Assembly (NCBI GenBank): GCA_029960065.1
Contig: JASCOF010000002.1
Location: 930,001 to 994,000 of the forward strand
From: Flavobacteriaceae bacterium PS02336
GTDB lineage: Bacteria > Bacteroidota > Bacteroidia > Flavobacteriales > Flavobacteriaceae
Reading direction: 5' to 3'
Length of the DNA stretch: 64,000 nucleotides
Under the pieces are notes generated by a model. The model worked only from the letters and a program-made list of their open reading frames with translations, was not told where the DNA came from and made no database searches. Shown here piece by piece: positions 38,395 to 47,439 of the stretch. The stretch's first letter is position 1. Each line of letters starts with the position of its first letter. A program made the position numbers and the translations under genes.

Positions 38395-38982
38395 ATGGAA
38401 ATGACAATGGAAATAAACGAAGAACAAGAAAGAAAATCCAAATCGGCTAAACTGATTTTGCTTTTTGCTATGGTAAGTATGACCATGATGTTCGCCGGAT
38501 TAACAAGTGCTTTTGTGGTAAGTAAATCAAGAGCAGACTGGTTAAAGGATTTTCAAATACCTGATGCCTTTTATTATAGCACAGCAGTTATTATAGGATG
38601 CAGCGTTGCTTTTTATTTTGCAAAAAAAGCAATTCAAAAAGATAACAGAAGTGCTGCTTCAGCTTTTCTTTTAGGAACATTGGCATTAGGTGTTTTATTT
38701 GTTGTTTTACAATTTGTAGGTTTTGGACAAATAATAGAAAGCGGTTTTTACATGACAGGACAAGGTAGCTCAATTACTACAACTTTCCTTTATGTAATTG
38801 CTTTAATGCACTTACTGCACGTTGCGGGAGGGTTAATTTCACTTTTAATTATAATTTATAATCATTTTAAACAAAAATACAATTCGACTCAAACTCTTGG
38901 TATAGAACTAGGTGCGATGTATTGGCACTTTTTGGATTTATTATGGGTATTATTATTTTTATTTTTATATTTCTTTAAATAA
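38395..38982 (+). CDS. Cytochrome c oxidase subunit III family protein (short form)
   Basis: The 195-residue membrane protein has five helices (about 19-43, 61-78, 88-109, 131-151, 171-194). GAMYWHFLDLLWVLLFLFLYFF at the end is the C-terminal signature of the heme-copper oxidase subunit III family. It starts 2 bp after ctaB. Two adjacent subunit III genes are usual in Flavobacteriia; which one sits in the mature aa3 complex cannot be decided here. Subunit III has no redox cofactor and stabilises subunit I. Confidence 0.9.
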   Translation: MEMTMEINEEQERKSKSAKLILLFAMVSMTMMFAGLTSAFVVSKSRADWLKDFQIPDAFYYSTAVIIGCSVAFYFAKKAIQKDNRSAASAFLLGTLALGVLFVVLQFVGFGQIIESGFYMTGQGSSITTTFLYVIALMHLLHVAGGLISLLIIIYNHFKQKYNSTQTLGIELGAMYWHFLDLLWVLLFLFLYFFK

Positions 38983-38992
38983 GAAAAAAACG

Positions 38993-39000
38993 TAAATTTG
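38993..39000 (+). promoter_or_regulatory. Candidate -7 promoter element of the long subunit III gene
   Basis: TAAATTTG matches TAnnTTTG, followed by GG, 25 bp before the ATG at 39025. It would allow separate expression of the second subunit III gene. Confidence 0.5.
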
Positions 39001-39024
39001 GGAACTTTTTAACGAATATCTTTT

Positions 39025-40011
39025 ATGGGAGCGACAGTTACTACTGCAAACAACGACGAAAAAACTTGGGGAGGCGGTCATGAGATCCAGCCACTAGGAT
39101 CAAGTTATGGTAAAATGATGATGTGGTTTTTTATCGTATCAGATGCCTTAACATTCTCTGGATTTCTAGGAGCTTACGGTTTTTCTAGATTTAAATTTAT
39201 TGAAACTTGGCCTTTGGCTGATGAAGTGTTTACTCACTTTCCATTTATGCATGGTGTTGCGGCTCCAATGTATTATGTAGCATTAATGACTTTTATTTTG
39301 ATCTTTTCTTCTGTAACAATGGTTTTGGCTGTTGATGCAGGTCACCAATTGAAAAAGACAAAAGTTGCAATTTATATGTTCTTAACAATTATTGGAGGTC
39401 TTATTTTCGTTGGTTCTCAAGCTTGGGAATGGAAAAACTTCATTAAAGGAGAATATGGTGCAGTTGAAACTGCTGGAGGTAGTTTACTTCAGTTTGTGGA
39501 TAAAGATGGTAAAAGAGTAGCTTTAGCTGAATTTGCTGTTAAATTGCCAGAACAAAGAGAAGCTTTAACAAGAAGCCATTCAACTTGGTTTATGGAAGAT
39601 GCTGAATCGCAGCCTAGCTTTACTGTAGCTGAAATTCAAGCAGGATTTAAAGCACATCCAGAAGTTTTAATTAGAACAGAAAAACTTACTGATAAAAAGA
39701 AAAAGACTATTTTATCAAGAGAAGAATCTGAAGCTCATTTAGCAACTGCTAAATATGTAGTTGAAGGTGCTAACTTGATTAGAAACGAATATGGTAATAA
39801 ATTATTCGCTGATTTCTTCTTCTTCATTACAGGATTCCACGGATTCCACGTATTCTCAGGAGTTATTATCAATATCATTATTTTCTTTAATGTATTATTA
39901 GGTACTTATGAGAAGAGAAGAAGCTACGAAATGGTTGAGAAAGTTGGTTTATACTGGCACTTCGTAGATTTAGTTTGGGTATTTGTATTTACAGTTTTCT
40001 ACCTAGTTTAA
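39025..40011 (+). CDS. Cytochrome c oxidase subunit III, with large central insertion
   Basis: The 328-residue protein shows the subunit III fold: an N-terminal helix pair (MMMWFFIVSDALTFSGFLGAYG), then helices near 79-100 and 112-133, and two last helices (FFFFITGFHGFHVFSGVI and YWHFVDLVWVFVFTVFYLV). Between helices 4 and 5 there is a hydrophilic segment of about 115 residues (about 140-255), rich in Lys and Glu, that the short paralogue lacks. Its neighbours are the short subunit III and subunit IV, so it belongs to the same oxidase. Confidence 0.93.
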   Translation: MGATVTTANNDEKTWGGGHEIQPLGSSYGKMMMWFFIVSDALTFSGFLGAYGFSRFKFIETWPLADEVFTHFPFMHGVAAPMYYVALMTFILIFSSVTMVLAVDAGHQLKKTKVAIYMFLTIIGGLIFVGSQAWEWKNFIKGEYGAVETAGGSLLQFVDKDGKRVALAEFAVKLPEQREALTRSHSTWFMEDAESQPSFTVAEIQAGFKAHPEVLIRTEKLTDKKKKTILSREESEAHLATAKYVVEGANLIRNEYGNKLFADFFFFITGFHGFHVFSGVIINIIIFFNVLLGTYEKRRSYEMVEKVGLYWHFVDLVWVFVFTVFYLV

Positions 40012-40030
40012 TTTTTAGAATTTAATTATT

Positions 40031-40381
40031 ATGTCACACGAGCACGTATCAAATACAAAAAGAATCTGGTTTGTTTTTGGATTACTTTCATTAGTAACTA
40101 CAGTAGAAGTTATCTTAGGTATCTACAAACCTGCATCATTAGAATTTACGCATTTTATCGGTTTGAATTTGTTAAACTGGATTTTCTATATCCTAACAAT
40201 TTTCAAAGCATACTATATTGTATGGGCATTTATGCACATGGAAGGTGAAAAAAGCAGCCTTAGATGGTCTGTTGTTTCTCCTGTTATCTTCCTAGTTTTA
40301 TATTTATTGTTTATTCTGTTAACAGAAGGACATTATATTTATGGGGTTTTTAAAGATTCTACTATTAAATGGAATTTTTAA
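40031..40381 (+). CDS. Cytochrome c oxidase subunit IV family protein
   Basis: The 116-residue protein has three transmembrane helices (about 11-30, 49-70, 83-103) and the motif YIVWAFMHMEGEKSSLRW typical of the small prokaryotic oxidase subunit IV family. It is a structural subunit without cofactors. It lies 19 bp after the long subunit III gene and is followed by a terminator. Confidence 0.92.
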   Translation: MSHEHVSNTKRIWFVFGLLSLVTTVEVILGIYKPASLEFTHFIGLNLLNWIFYILTIFKAYYIVWAFMHMEGEKSSLRWSVVSPVIFLVLYLLFILLTEGHYIYGVFKDSTIKWNF

Positions 40382-40403
40382 CATGATATTAATTCGAAAA
40401 GAG

Positions 40404-40427
40404 TCCCGATAACATCGGGATTTTTTT
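40404..40427 (+). terminator. Rho-independent terminator after the subunit IV gene
   Basis: A 7-bp stem (TCCCGAT / ATCGGGA) with an AAC loop is followed by seven T. Its last T is also the first base of the next -7 element. Confidence 0.92.
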
Positions 40428-40434
40428 ATTTTTG
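40427..40434 (+). promoter_or_regulatory. Candidate -7 promoter element of the SCO assembly genes
   Basis: TATTTTTG matches TAnnTTTG, directly abutting the preceding terminator, 26 bp before the ATG at 40460. It restarts transcription for the copper-assembly genes. Confidence 0.6.
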
Positions 40435-40459
40435 TACCTCAATAATTTCCGTTAATACA

Positions 40460-41101
40460 ATGAAAAAAAATATAGTTCTCTTTGTACTTTTTGTTCTGCC
40501 AATTGTAGCTTATTTATTTTTTGCTTCTGGTGTAAATAGTTTTACAACTCTTCCAGTAATTACACCAAAAGTTGCCGATTTTGGAGATTGGAAATCATTA
40601 AACGGAAAAAAGGTTTCTCTCGATAAAAAAATTACAGTGCTTGGATTTTCAGGTTCAAATATTCTAGAGAACAGAGGGAATTATTTTAATCTAAATGAAA
40701 AAATCTACAAACGTTACAATGGTTTTGAAGATCTTCAGTTTGTAATTTTATGCCCGCTTGGCACTGAAAAAGAAGCTCAGAAAATTGTAGATGCTTTATC
40801 TCCTTTTACAGACGTGAAAAACTGGAACTTTGTTTTTGCATCAAAGGAAGAAATTCAGAAATTTTATGACCAGCTTCATTTAAAAGGAAAACTAAATCAA
40901 AATCTTGGAACTTCAAGTGTTTATATCGTAGATAAAGAACGCAACCTTAGAGGAAGAAAAGATCAAAAAGAATATAAAGAAGGCTATGATACTTTTCATC
41001 CATCAGAATTAAGTAATGAAATGCTGGATGATTTCAAAATCATTTTATACGAATACCGCGCCGCTTTAAAGAAAAATCATAACGCTACAAAGCAACTTTA
41101 A
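40460..41101 (+). CDS. Membrane-anchored thioredoxin-fold protein, SCO-like without CxxxC
   Basis: The 213-residue protein has one N-terminal membrane segment (about 4-24) and a periplasmic domain. Segments such as DKKITVLGFSGSN, LQFVILCPLGTEKEAQKIVDALS and SSVYIVDKERNLRGR follow the pattern of SCO/thioredoxin-like proteins, and the next gene is a true SCO. However, the copper-binding CxxxC is missing; the only Cys lies in VILCPLG. It may be a scaffold or a redox-inactive partner in CuA assembly. This function is inference from position and fold-like pattern. Confidence 0.7.
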   Translation: MKKNIVLFVLFVLPIVAYLFFASGVNSFTTLPVITPKVADFGDWKSLNGKKVSLDKKITVLGFSGSNILENRGNYFNLNEKIYKRYNGFEDLQFVILCPLGTEKEAQKIVDALSPFTDVKNWNFVFASKEEIQKFYDQLHLKGKLNQNLGTSSVYIVDKERNLRGRKDQKEYKEGYDTFHPSELSNEMLDDFKIILYEYRAALKKNHNATKQL

Positions 41102-41113
41102 TAATCATTTATA

Positions 41114-41800
41114 ATGTTTAAAAATAAATCATATATAGGAATTTCCTTTATTATTTTGATTTTTGGGATTTATGCTGTTCCTAAAATTGTAGATCGAATT
41201 AAAAACGGAGATGTTGTAAAAGGAAATCGTTTGGATAACGTTGAAGCGAAATCTTCAAAAGAAGCGAAGCTTTTGACAATTGGGCCAGCTCCAAAATTCG
41301 AATTAACGAATCAAGATAATGTGAAAGTTTCTAATGAAACTTATAAAGGGAAAGTATATGTTTTAGAGTTCTTTTTTACAACTTGTCCTTCAATTTGTCC
41401 AAAAATGAATATGAGTATGCTGGAAATAGAAAAGACCTTTTTTGGTAATCCTAATTTCGGAATTGTTTCTATAACAATCGATCCGAAACATGATACTCCA
41501 CAGGTTTTAAAAGATCATGCTAAATTACTCGGCGTAAAATCTTCGAACTGGAATTTCCTGACAGGTGATAAAAGCGTAATTATGGATTTATCGAACAAAG
41601 GATTTAATCTTTACGCAGGTGAAAATGATAAAGTGAGCGGAGGTTTTGAACATTCTGGTTTATTTGCTTTAATTGATAAAGACGGGAATATTCGTTGTAG
41701 AAAAGATGAATTTGGGAATCCAAATATTTATTATGACGGTTTAGATAAAAAAGGAGTTCGTGATATTCAGCAAGACATTAAAATTTTATTAGAAGAATAA
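41114..41800 (+). CDS. SCO1/SenC family copper assembly protein
   Basis: SCO proteins insert copper into the CuA site of oxidase subunit II. The 228-residue protein has an N-terminal anchor (about 5-23) and a thioredoxin-fold domain with the copper ligands CPSIC (in FFTTCPSICPKMN) and the distant His in FEHSGLFALID. The DP of ITIDPKHDTP is also typical. It is 12 bp downstream of the SCO-like gene and 2 bp upstream of the DUF420 gene. Confidence 0.95.
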   Translation: MFKNKSYIGISFIILIFGIYAVPKIVDRIKNGDVVKGNRLDNVEAKSSKEAKLLTIGPAPKFELTNQDNVKVSNETYKGKVYVLEFFFTTCPSICPKMNMSMLEIEKTFFGNPNFGIVSITIDPKHDTPQVLKDHAKLLGVKSSNWNFLTGDKSVIMDLSNKGFNLYAGENDKVSGGFEHSGLFALIDKDGNIRCRKDEFGNPNIYYDGLDKKGVRDIQQDIKILLEE

Positions 41801-41802
41801 AA

Positions 41803-42345
41803 ATGGAAGATAATACTTTAGAGAAAAAATATAATAAATTTATTATTGCAGTTTCAATTGTAATTCCGGTTGTTGTAGCAATTTTGTTTGGGGTTAAATT
41901 AAAAGATTTTGGTTTTAATGTAGAACCTTTGTCGTTTTTACCTCCAATTTATGCCACAACAAATGGTATTACGGCAGTTGTGTTAGTTTGGGCTGTTTTA
42001 GCAATTAAAAAAGGAAATCAAAAATTACACGAAAGATTAATGACTTTTGCTATTGCATTGTCAGTTGCATTTTTGGTAATGTATGTAGCATATCATATGA
42101 CTTCAGATTCTACAAAATATGGAGGAGAAGGGGCATTGCGTTATGTGTATTTCTTTATTCTTGTAACGCACATTTTACTATCTATTGCAATTATTCCGCT
42201 TGTTTTAATAACCTACGTTAGAGCCCTTGCAAAACGTTTTGACAGACATAGAAAAATAGCTAAAATTACTTTTCCGCTTTGGTTGTATGTTGCTGTAACG
42301 GGAGTAGTGGTTTACTTAATGATTTCACCATATTATGTACACTAA
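41803..42345 (+). CDS. DUF420 (CtaM-like) membrane protein
   Basis: The 180-residue protein has about five transmembrane helices and conserved His in KLHERLMT, YVAYHMTSD, LVTHILLSI and FDRHRKIAK. This is the DUF420 family; a member called CtaM is needed for heme-copper oxidase maturation in Staphylococcus aureus. The position after SCO fits such a role. It overlaps the next gene by 11 bp. Confidence 0.9.
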   Translation: MEDNTLEKKYNKFIIAVSIVIPVVVAILFGVKLKDFGFNVEPLSFLPPIYATTNGITAVVLVWAVLAIKKGNQKLHERLMTFAIALSVAFLVMYVAYHMTSDSTKYGGEGALRYVYFFILVTHILLSIAIIPLVLITYVRALAKRFDRHRKIAKITFPLWLYVAVTGVVVYLMISPYYVH

Positions 42346-42595
42346 AACAAAAAATATTCAAATTTTGAATTCCAAATTTCAAACTCTATTTTTTGGAATT
42401 TGTATTTTTTTAATTGGAATTTCAGCAAACGCGCAGTGTGCTATGTGCCGTGCGGCTTTATCAGGTGATTCCAATATTAAAAAGGCTGAAGCAGTAAATG
42501 ATGGAATTGTTTATTTGATGGTAATTCCTTACCTGTTGGTAATAATAATAGGATATTTAATTTATCGAATGTATAAAAAGAAAAAAGCAGTGTAA
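42335..42595 (+). CDS. Small membrane protein with CxxC, last gene of the oxidase assembly group
   Basis: The 86-residue protein has a signal-like hydrophobic stretch ending NAQ (about residue 33), then CAMCRAAL, a short polar part, and one C-terminal helix (about 57-77) before a Lys-rich tail. I do not recognise a named family. The CxxC right after the probable cleavage site could bind copper or act in thiol exchange in the periplasm; its place at the end of an oxidase assembly operon, overlapping the DUF420 gene, favours an assembly role. This is inference. Confidence 0.75.
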   Translation: MYTKTKNIQILNSKFQTLFFGICIFLIGISANAQCAMCRAALSGDSNIKKAEAVNDGIVYLMVIPYLLVIIIGYLIYRMYKKKKAV

Positions 42596-42614
42596 TTTAC
42601 ACTGCTTTTTTTTT
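42581..42614. terminator. Bidirectional terminator overlapping a stop codon
   Basis: A near-perfect 15-bp stem (with GCAGTGTAA / TTACACTGC at the centre, 1-base loop) is flanked by A-run and T-run. It includes the stop codon of the CxxC gene and ends at the stop of the convergent DUF4403 gene, so it serves both. Confidence 0.93.
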
Positions 42615-44019
42615 ATTTCAATCCATTGACAGATACATTGACCGTTCCATTTATTTTGATAAAAGCGATTATGGCTTGATTAGTGAGCTGAATTTTATCA
42701 AACTGAATGTCCTCCATTTTTCCATTTACAAATACGCCAGGCATCGGAGAATAGTTTTTTAGATAACCTGCCATATTCTTTTTGCCTTCTTCTAAATTCG
42801 GTTGAATAGAGTAACGGCAGCTTTCTTCCATTTTTCTTAAAATGTAACCTTGTCCAAGCCAGCTAGCTGTTCGCATTAATTTGCTTTTAGTATCTAATAC
42901 ATAATCTAATTTGTCAAAATAAATTTCTTTAGTCTGCGGATTGTATTGTGGGGAACCGTTTAGATAAAGTGTTCCGTTTATAGCCCCTAAAACATCTAAA
43001 GCAATCACCATTTTTCCATTTTTATGCCAAATAGAAACATTTTTAACGGTTACTTTTTTATTTCCTGATCCAAATTCCTGACCAGCAAAATTCTTTGTCA
43101 TGATTTTTGAAGCATCAATATAACTTGAAATCGCAGCAATATTAGCAGAAATCTGATTTGGGATTTTGGCTACCGGTTTTAATACTATTTTATTAGCATT
43201 AAATTTTGATTCTGGCTGTTTGCCGACAATGGTTTCCATATTGCATTTCATGCCCATATCAAGTAAAAAAGAATCATTTTTAAGTTTTGCGTTTGTAGAG
43301 TAAATTTCGATAGGAACAATTCGCAGCCAGCTTTCGTAAGTATCACTCATTTGAAAAGGAGTGCATATTTTTTCGACAGCTTGGAGAACATTTGGTTTAA
43401 AATCCATCGATTTCTCTATTGTTTCGTCTATCGTTTTTTCTAGTTTGCCTTTGAAAATAGAAATAGCAGGATTTATTAAATAAGTAATAGGCATATTTTT
43501 ACCAAAAACATTCATTGTAGGACTTTCGTTCCAATCAATAGATTTGAATTCGGTTTTTGTGCTGAGTTTCCAGTTGGTCAGGGCTGTTTCACTGGATAAC
43601 GTTATAATTCCATTTAAATTAAATTCTCTTACATCATAAAGTGCTACGCCCAGTTTTTTTGTGCCAATGCGGTATTTGATATTCGCTTTAAGCGGTAAAA
43701 TAGTTTTTATTCTTTTATCCGAACTAGAAGGATCATTTTGAATTTTAATCGGAGCCTGTTTCCAGATTTTCATTTCAATATCATCATCTTCAATATTATT
43801 GTCTTCGTAAATTAATCCATTTAAGAAAGCATTAGTTTGGTTTTCGATATCACTTAATTTGATTGTAATTGGTAAGTTGATAAACGATGGACTGCTGTCA
43901 TAAATCAACGGACTAGCGTCATCTGGTTCGGGTTTTAAAGTTTCTAATTTTTGAGCTGTAGAGCAGCTTGTTAGTACTGCAAGTACTATAAACATTGAAA
44001 TAAGTGAAGTAAGCTTCAT
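42613..44019 (-). CDS. DUF4403 family lipoprotein
   Basis: The 468-residue protein has a lipoprotein signal (LAVLTSC, Cys about residue 19) and matches the DUF4403 family: SPSFINLPITIKLSDIE near the start, a long beta-rich body, and a C-terminal part with DIQFDKIQLTNQAIIAFIKI. The family is common in Bacteroidota, and its amphipathic beta pattern recalls lipid-binding TULIP-like proteins, but the function is unknown. It is alone on its strand, converging on the oxidase operon and divergent from the ABC exporter. I found no sure promoter in the 176-bp divergent gap. Confidence 0.85.
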   Translation of the reverse strand: MKLTSLISMFIVLAVLTSCSTAQKLETLKPEPDDASPLIYDSSPSFINLPITIKLSDIENQTNAFLNGLIYEDNNIEDDDIEMKIWKQAPIKIQNDPSSSDKRIKTILPLKANIKYRIGTKKLGVALYDVREFNLNGIITLSSETALTNWKLSTKTEFKSIDWNESPTMNVFGKNMPITYLINPAISIFKGKLEKTIDETIEKSMDFKPNVLQAVEKICTPFQMSDTYESWLRIVPIEIYSTNAKLKNDSFLLDMGMKCNMETIVGKQPESKFNANKIVLKPVAKIPNQISANIAAISSYIDASKIMTKNFAGQEFGSGNKKVTVKNVSIWHKNGKMVIALDVLGAINGTLYLNGSPQYNPQTKEIYFDKLDYVLDTKSKLMRTASWLGQGYILRKMEESCRYSIQPNLEEGKKNMAGYLKNYSPMPGVFVNGKMEDIQFDKIQLTNQAIIAFIKINGTVNVSVNGLK

Positions 44020-44195
44020 TAAGATAGGTTTTAAAAACGAGATAAAATTACGAAAACAATCATATTTTATTAAAAAAGTGTAACAATTACTAAAGTTTGA
44101 AGTCTAATACTAAATAGGTAACATAATTATTAACTTTTTATTATCATAAATTACTTAATAAAAATGTTATTATTGTCTAAAAATTTAACAATACC

Positions 44196-44897
44196 ATGAT
44201 CGAAATTAAAGATTTACACAAATCCTATAAGATGGGAAGTTCGGAATTACACGTACTAAAAGGTATTAATTTCAATATTGAAGAAGGTGAATTAGTTGCG
44301 ATCATGGGATCATCTGGTTCTGGTAAATCTACGCTTCTTAATATTTTAGGAATTTTGGATGAAGCCGATTCTGGAAGTTATATTTTAGATAAAACTCCCA
44401 TAAAAAAATTAAACGAAACCCTTGCTTCAAAATATCGTAATAAATTTTTAGGTTTTGTTTTTCAGTCTTTTAATTTAATTAATTACAAAACGGCATTAGA
44501 TAATGTGGCAATGCCATTGTATTACCAAGGAATTAAAAGAAAAGAACGTTATGAAATTGCGATGAGATATCTTGAAAAAGTAGGTTTAGGATCTCACTCT
44601 CATCATTTACCAAGTGAACTTTCTGGGGGACAAAAACAACGTGTGGCGATTGCAAGAGCATTAGCTTCAAATCCGAAAGTTTTATTGGCCGATGAACCAA
44701 CAGGAGCTTTAGATACTAAAACTTCTTATGAAGTAATGGAATTGATTCAAGGAATTAATGATGAAGGCAAAACCATTCTAATTGTTACTCACGAGCCAGA
44801 TATTGCCGCAATGTGCAAAAGAAATGTAGTCCTAAAAGATGGATTAATCATTGATGATAAAAAAGTAGAACAAGTTAGAGCTTCGTCTTATGTTTAA
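44196..44897 (+). CDS. MacB/LolD-type ABC transporter ATP-binding protein
   Basis: The 233-residue ATPase has Walker A GSSGSGKST (about residues 37-45), signature LSGGQKQRVAIARAL, Walker B VLLADEPTGALD and the switch His in IVTHEPDIA. It energises the two FtsX-type permeases that follow. Such ATPases drive mechanotransmission-type export (MacAB) or lipoprotein release (LolCDE); the adaptors and TolC downstream favour the MacAB-TolC type. It overlaps the first permease by 8 bp. Confidence 0.95.
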   Translation: MIEIKDLHKSYKMGSSELHVLKGINFNIEEGELVAIMGSSGSGKSTLLNILGILDEADSGSYILDKTPIKKLNETLASKYRNKFLGFVFQSFNLINYKTALDNVAMPLYYQGIKRKERYEIAMRYLEKVGLGSHSHHLPSELSGGQKQRVAIARALASNPKVLLADEPTGALDTKTSYEVMELIQGINDEGKTILIVTHEPDIAAMCKRNVVLKDGLIIDDKKVEQVRASSYV

Positions 44898-46134
44898 TAT
44901 TGAACGCTGGCAGGAAATATTTGAAGCTATCTCTAAAAACCGTTTAAGAACGTTTTTGACGGGAATCTCCGTAGCTTCTGGAATTTTCATTTTGGTGATT
45001 CTGCTTGGTGCAGGTAAAGGTCTTCAAAATGGAATTGAAAAACAATTTGAGCGTGATGCTGCTGGTATTATTGAGGTTTGGTCAGGAACTACAACTAAAG
45101 AATACAAAGGACTGAATCCTGGAAGACAAATCCAATTTAGAAATAGTGATTATAGTCAGTCTGTTCAAAAATTTGAAGACAAGTTAGATCTGCGTGCTTC
45201 GACAAATAATTATTGGGGACAGCCTTTTACTTATGGAAAAGAATCGGGAAGCTATCAGTTTAGGGGAGTTAATCCAGATTACGGCGGCATAGAAAATTTA
45301 ACCATTGTCCAAGGACGCTACATAAACGCAAAGGATATCGAAAGCAATGCAAAAGTAGCGGTTATCGGAATGAAACTGAAAATGGATATGCTTAAAGACA
45401 AAGAAGCCATTGGCGAGGAAATCTTAATTAATAATATCAGTTTTAAAGTAGTTGGAGTCTTTACAGATCCGGGAGGAGAGAGAGAAGAAACTCGCGCTTA
45501 CCTGCCATTAACGACAGTTCAAAAAACGTTTGGTGGAGGTGATAAAATCAGTAATTTGTTTTTTACTTTAAAAAAGACCAGCAACTATGATGAGGCCTTA
45601 GCACAATCAGAAAAATTTACTCAGGATTTAAAAGACTTGTTAAAGAGTAAAAACATGGTAGCTCCTGAAGATGATAGTGGTGTGGGAGTTTATAATTCTG
45701 TTAAAGATGCTAAGCAGTTTTATGATTTAAACTTATACATCAGACTCTTCTTTTGGTGGGTAGGTATTTGCACAATTATAGCAGGAGTAGTGGGTGTAAG
45801 TAATATCATGCTGATTATAGTGAAAGAACGTACAAAAGAAATTGGAATAAGAAAAGCGCTTGGAGCTTCACCATTTTCAATTATCTCAATGATTCTTCAT
45901 GAATCCATATTTATTACAACCATTGCTGGCTTTGTTGGATTATTGGGAAGTTTGCTTTTATTGGAATTTGTTGGTCCAATGGTTCAGAGCGAATTTTTTA
46001 GAAACCCTGAAGTAGACTTTGGTGTAGCGTTGACAACCTTAATTTTACTTGTATTTGCAGGTGCGATGGCAGGTTTTTTTCCAGCATACAGAGCCGCTAA
46101 AATTAAACCTATTGTAGCACTTAGAGACGAATAA
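44890..46134 (+). CDS. FtsX/MacB-type ABC permease, first of two
   Basis: The 414-residue permease has an N-terminal helix (about 20-41), a periplasmic MacB-type core domain (about 42-280), and three C-terminal helices with the cytoplasmic loop KERTKEIGIRKALGASPFSII, the FtsX hallmark. It probably pairs with the next permease, since they are tandem paralogues separated by 2 bp. The substrate (peptide, antibiotic, lipid) cannot be inferred. Confidence 0.93.
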   Translation: MFNIERWQEIFEAISKNRLRTFLTGISVASGIFILVILLGAGKGLQNGIEKQFERDAAGIIEVWSGTTTKEYKGLNPGRQIQFRNSDYSQSVQKFEDKLDLRASTNNYWGQPFTYGKESGSYQFRGVNPDYGGIENLTIVQGRYINAKDIESNAKVAVIGMKLKMDMLKDKEAIGEEILINNISFKVVGVFTDPGGEREETRAYLPLTTVQKTFGGGDKISNLFFTLKKTSNYDEALAQSEKFTQDLKDLLKSKNMVAPEDDSGVGVYNSVKDAKQFYDLNLYIRLFFWWVGICTIIAGVVGVSNIMLIIVKERTKEIGIRKALGASPFSIISMILHESIFITTIAGFVGLLGSLLLLEFVGPMVQSEFFRNPEVDFGVALTTLILLVFAGAMAGFFPAYRAAKIKPIVALRDE

Positions 46135-46136
46135 TC

Positions 46137-47402
46137 ATGTTTAGTAAAGATAATTGGGACGAAATTTTACAGGCTTTAACAGCAAATGTCTTCAGAACGG
46201 TTCTAACTGCTTTTGGGGTATTTTGGGGAATATTTATTTTAGTAATATTACTAGCGGCAGGTAAAGGACTGGAAAATGGTGTTAAAAAAGGTTTCGACGG
46301 AATAGCAACAAACACCATGTTCATGTGGAGCCAGACAACGTCTAAAGCTTACAAAGGACTGCCAAAAACACGTAGATACGATTTTAGAAATAGCGATGTT
46401 GCAGCTTTAAAACAGGCAATACCAGATTTGTTATATGTTTCTCCAAGAAATCAGCTTGGAGATTTTAATGGAACTAATAACGTGGTAAGAGGAACAAAAA
46501 CCTCGGCTTTTACAATTTATGGAGATTATCCTGAATTGATAAAACAACAGCCAATGGATATTATTAAAGGTCGCTTTGTCAATCAGCAGGATATTAATGA
46601 AAGAAGAAAAATTGCTGTAATTGGTAAAGGTGTTATAAGTGAACTTTATGGTAAAGAAGAAGAAGCTGTTGGAACATACATAAAAATAAATGGTGTTAAT
46701 TTCATGGTTGTTGGAGTTTATTCCTCTAAACAGCAAGGAGGAAATGCAGAACAAGAACAGAAGAACATTTTTATACCATTTACTACTTTTCAGCAAGCCT
46801 TTAACTATGGAGATAAAGTGGGATGGATGGCGCTTACCGCAAAAGATGAATCATCAATTACAGAATTAAAACCGAAAATATTAGAAATCATAAAAGCACT
46901 GCATTCCATAAACCCAACAGATGAGAGAGCGGTGGGTAATTTTGATTTGTATGAGCAGTTTAATAAAGTGCAGAGCTTATTTAATATTTTACAAGTAATT
47001 GCATATTTCGTAGGAACATTGGTTTTGATTTCTGGTGTGATCGGAATTTCAAATATTATGCTTATCGTAGTAAAAGAGCGTACAAAAGAAATAGGAATTA
47101 GAAGAGCGTTGGGAGCAACTCCGGCGGCTATTAGAAGTCAAATATTAACAGAATCCATATTTTTAACAATCATCTCAGGTATGTTTGGAATTGCCGTCGC
47201 AACAGGAATAATTGCTCTTTTAAACGTGGCGCTCGATTCGATGCCGCCGGGTGGCGATACTATGTTTGCTAATCCAAGTGTAGATTTGCGTGTGGTATTT
47301 GTTGCATTATTAATATTGGTGGGATCAGGTTTGCTAGCTGGATTTATTCCCGCTCAGACGGCGATCAATGTAAAACCGGTAGATGCATTAAGAACAGAAT
47401 AA
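46137..47402 (+). CDS. FtsX/MacB-type ABC permease, second of two
   Basis: The 421-residue paralogue has the same plan: helix at about 18-40, periplasmic domain, then three helices with KERTKEIGIRRALGATPAAIR. The N-terminal halves of both proteins share the pattern GKGLxNG followed by a TTSKAYKGL/TTTKEYKGL segment, so they arose by duplication. The two together would form a heterodimeric transporter with the ATPase. Confidence 0.93.
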   Translation: MFSKDNWDEILQALTANVFRTVLTAFGVFWGIFILVILLAAGKGLENGVKKGFDGIATNTMFMWSQTTSKAYKGLPKTRRYDFRNSDVAALKQAIPDLLYVSPRNQLGDFNGTNNVVRGTKTSAFTIYGDYPELIKQQPMDIIKGRFVNQQDINERRKIAVIGKGVISELYGKEEEAVGTYIKINGVNFMVVGVYSSKQQGGNAEQEQKNIFIPFTTFQQAFNYGDKVGWMALTAKDESSITELKPKILEIIKALHSINPTDERAVGNFDLYEQFNKVQSLFNILQVIAYFVGTLVLISGVIGISNIMLIVVKERTKEIGIRRALGATPAAIRSQILTESIFLTIISGMFGIAVATGIIALLNVALDSMPPGGDTMFANPSVDLRVVFVALLILVGSGLLAGFIPAQTAINVKPVDALRTE

Positions 47403-47439
47403 ATTATCAATCAAAATAAATCGATTAAACCAAAAACAA

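Noticed and set aside
46431..46796. 121-codon minus-strand frame inside the second ABC permease
   Set aside because: Antisense to a conserved permease; composition (Phe, Asn, Ser-rich) is typical of a shadow frame in AT-rich DNA.
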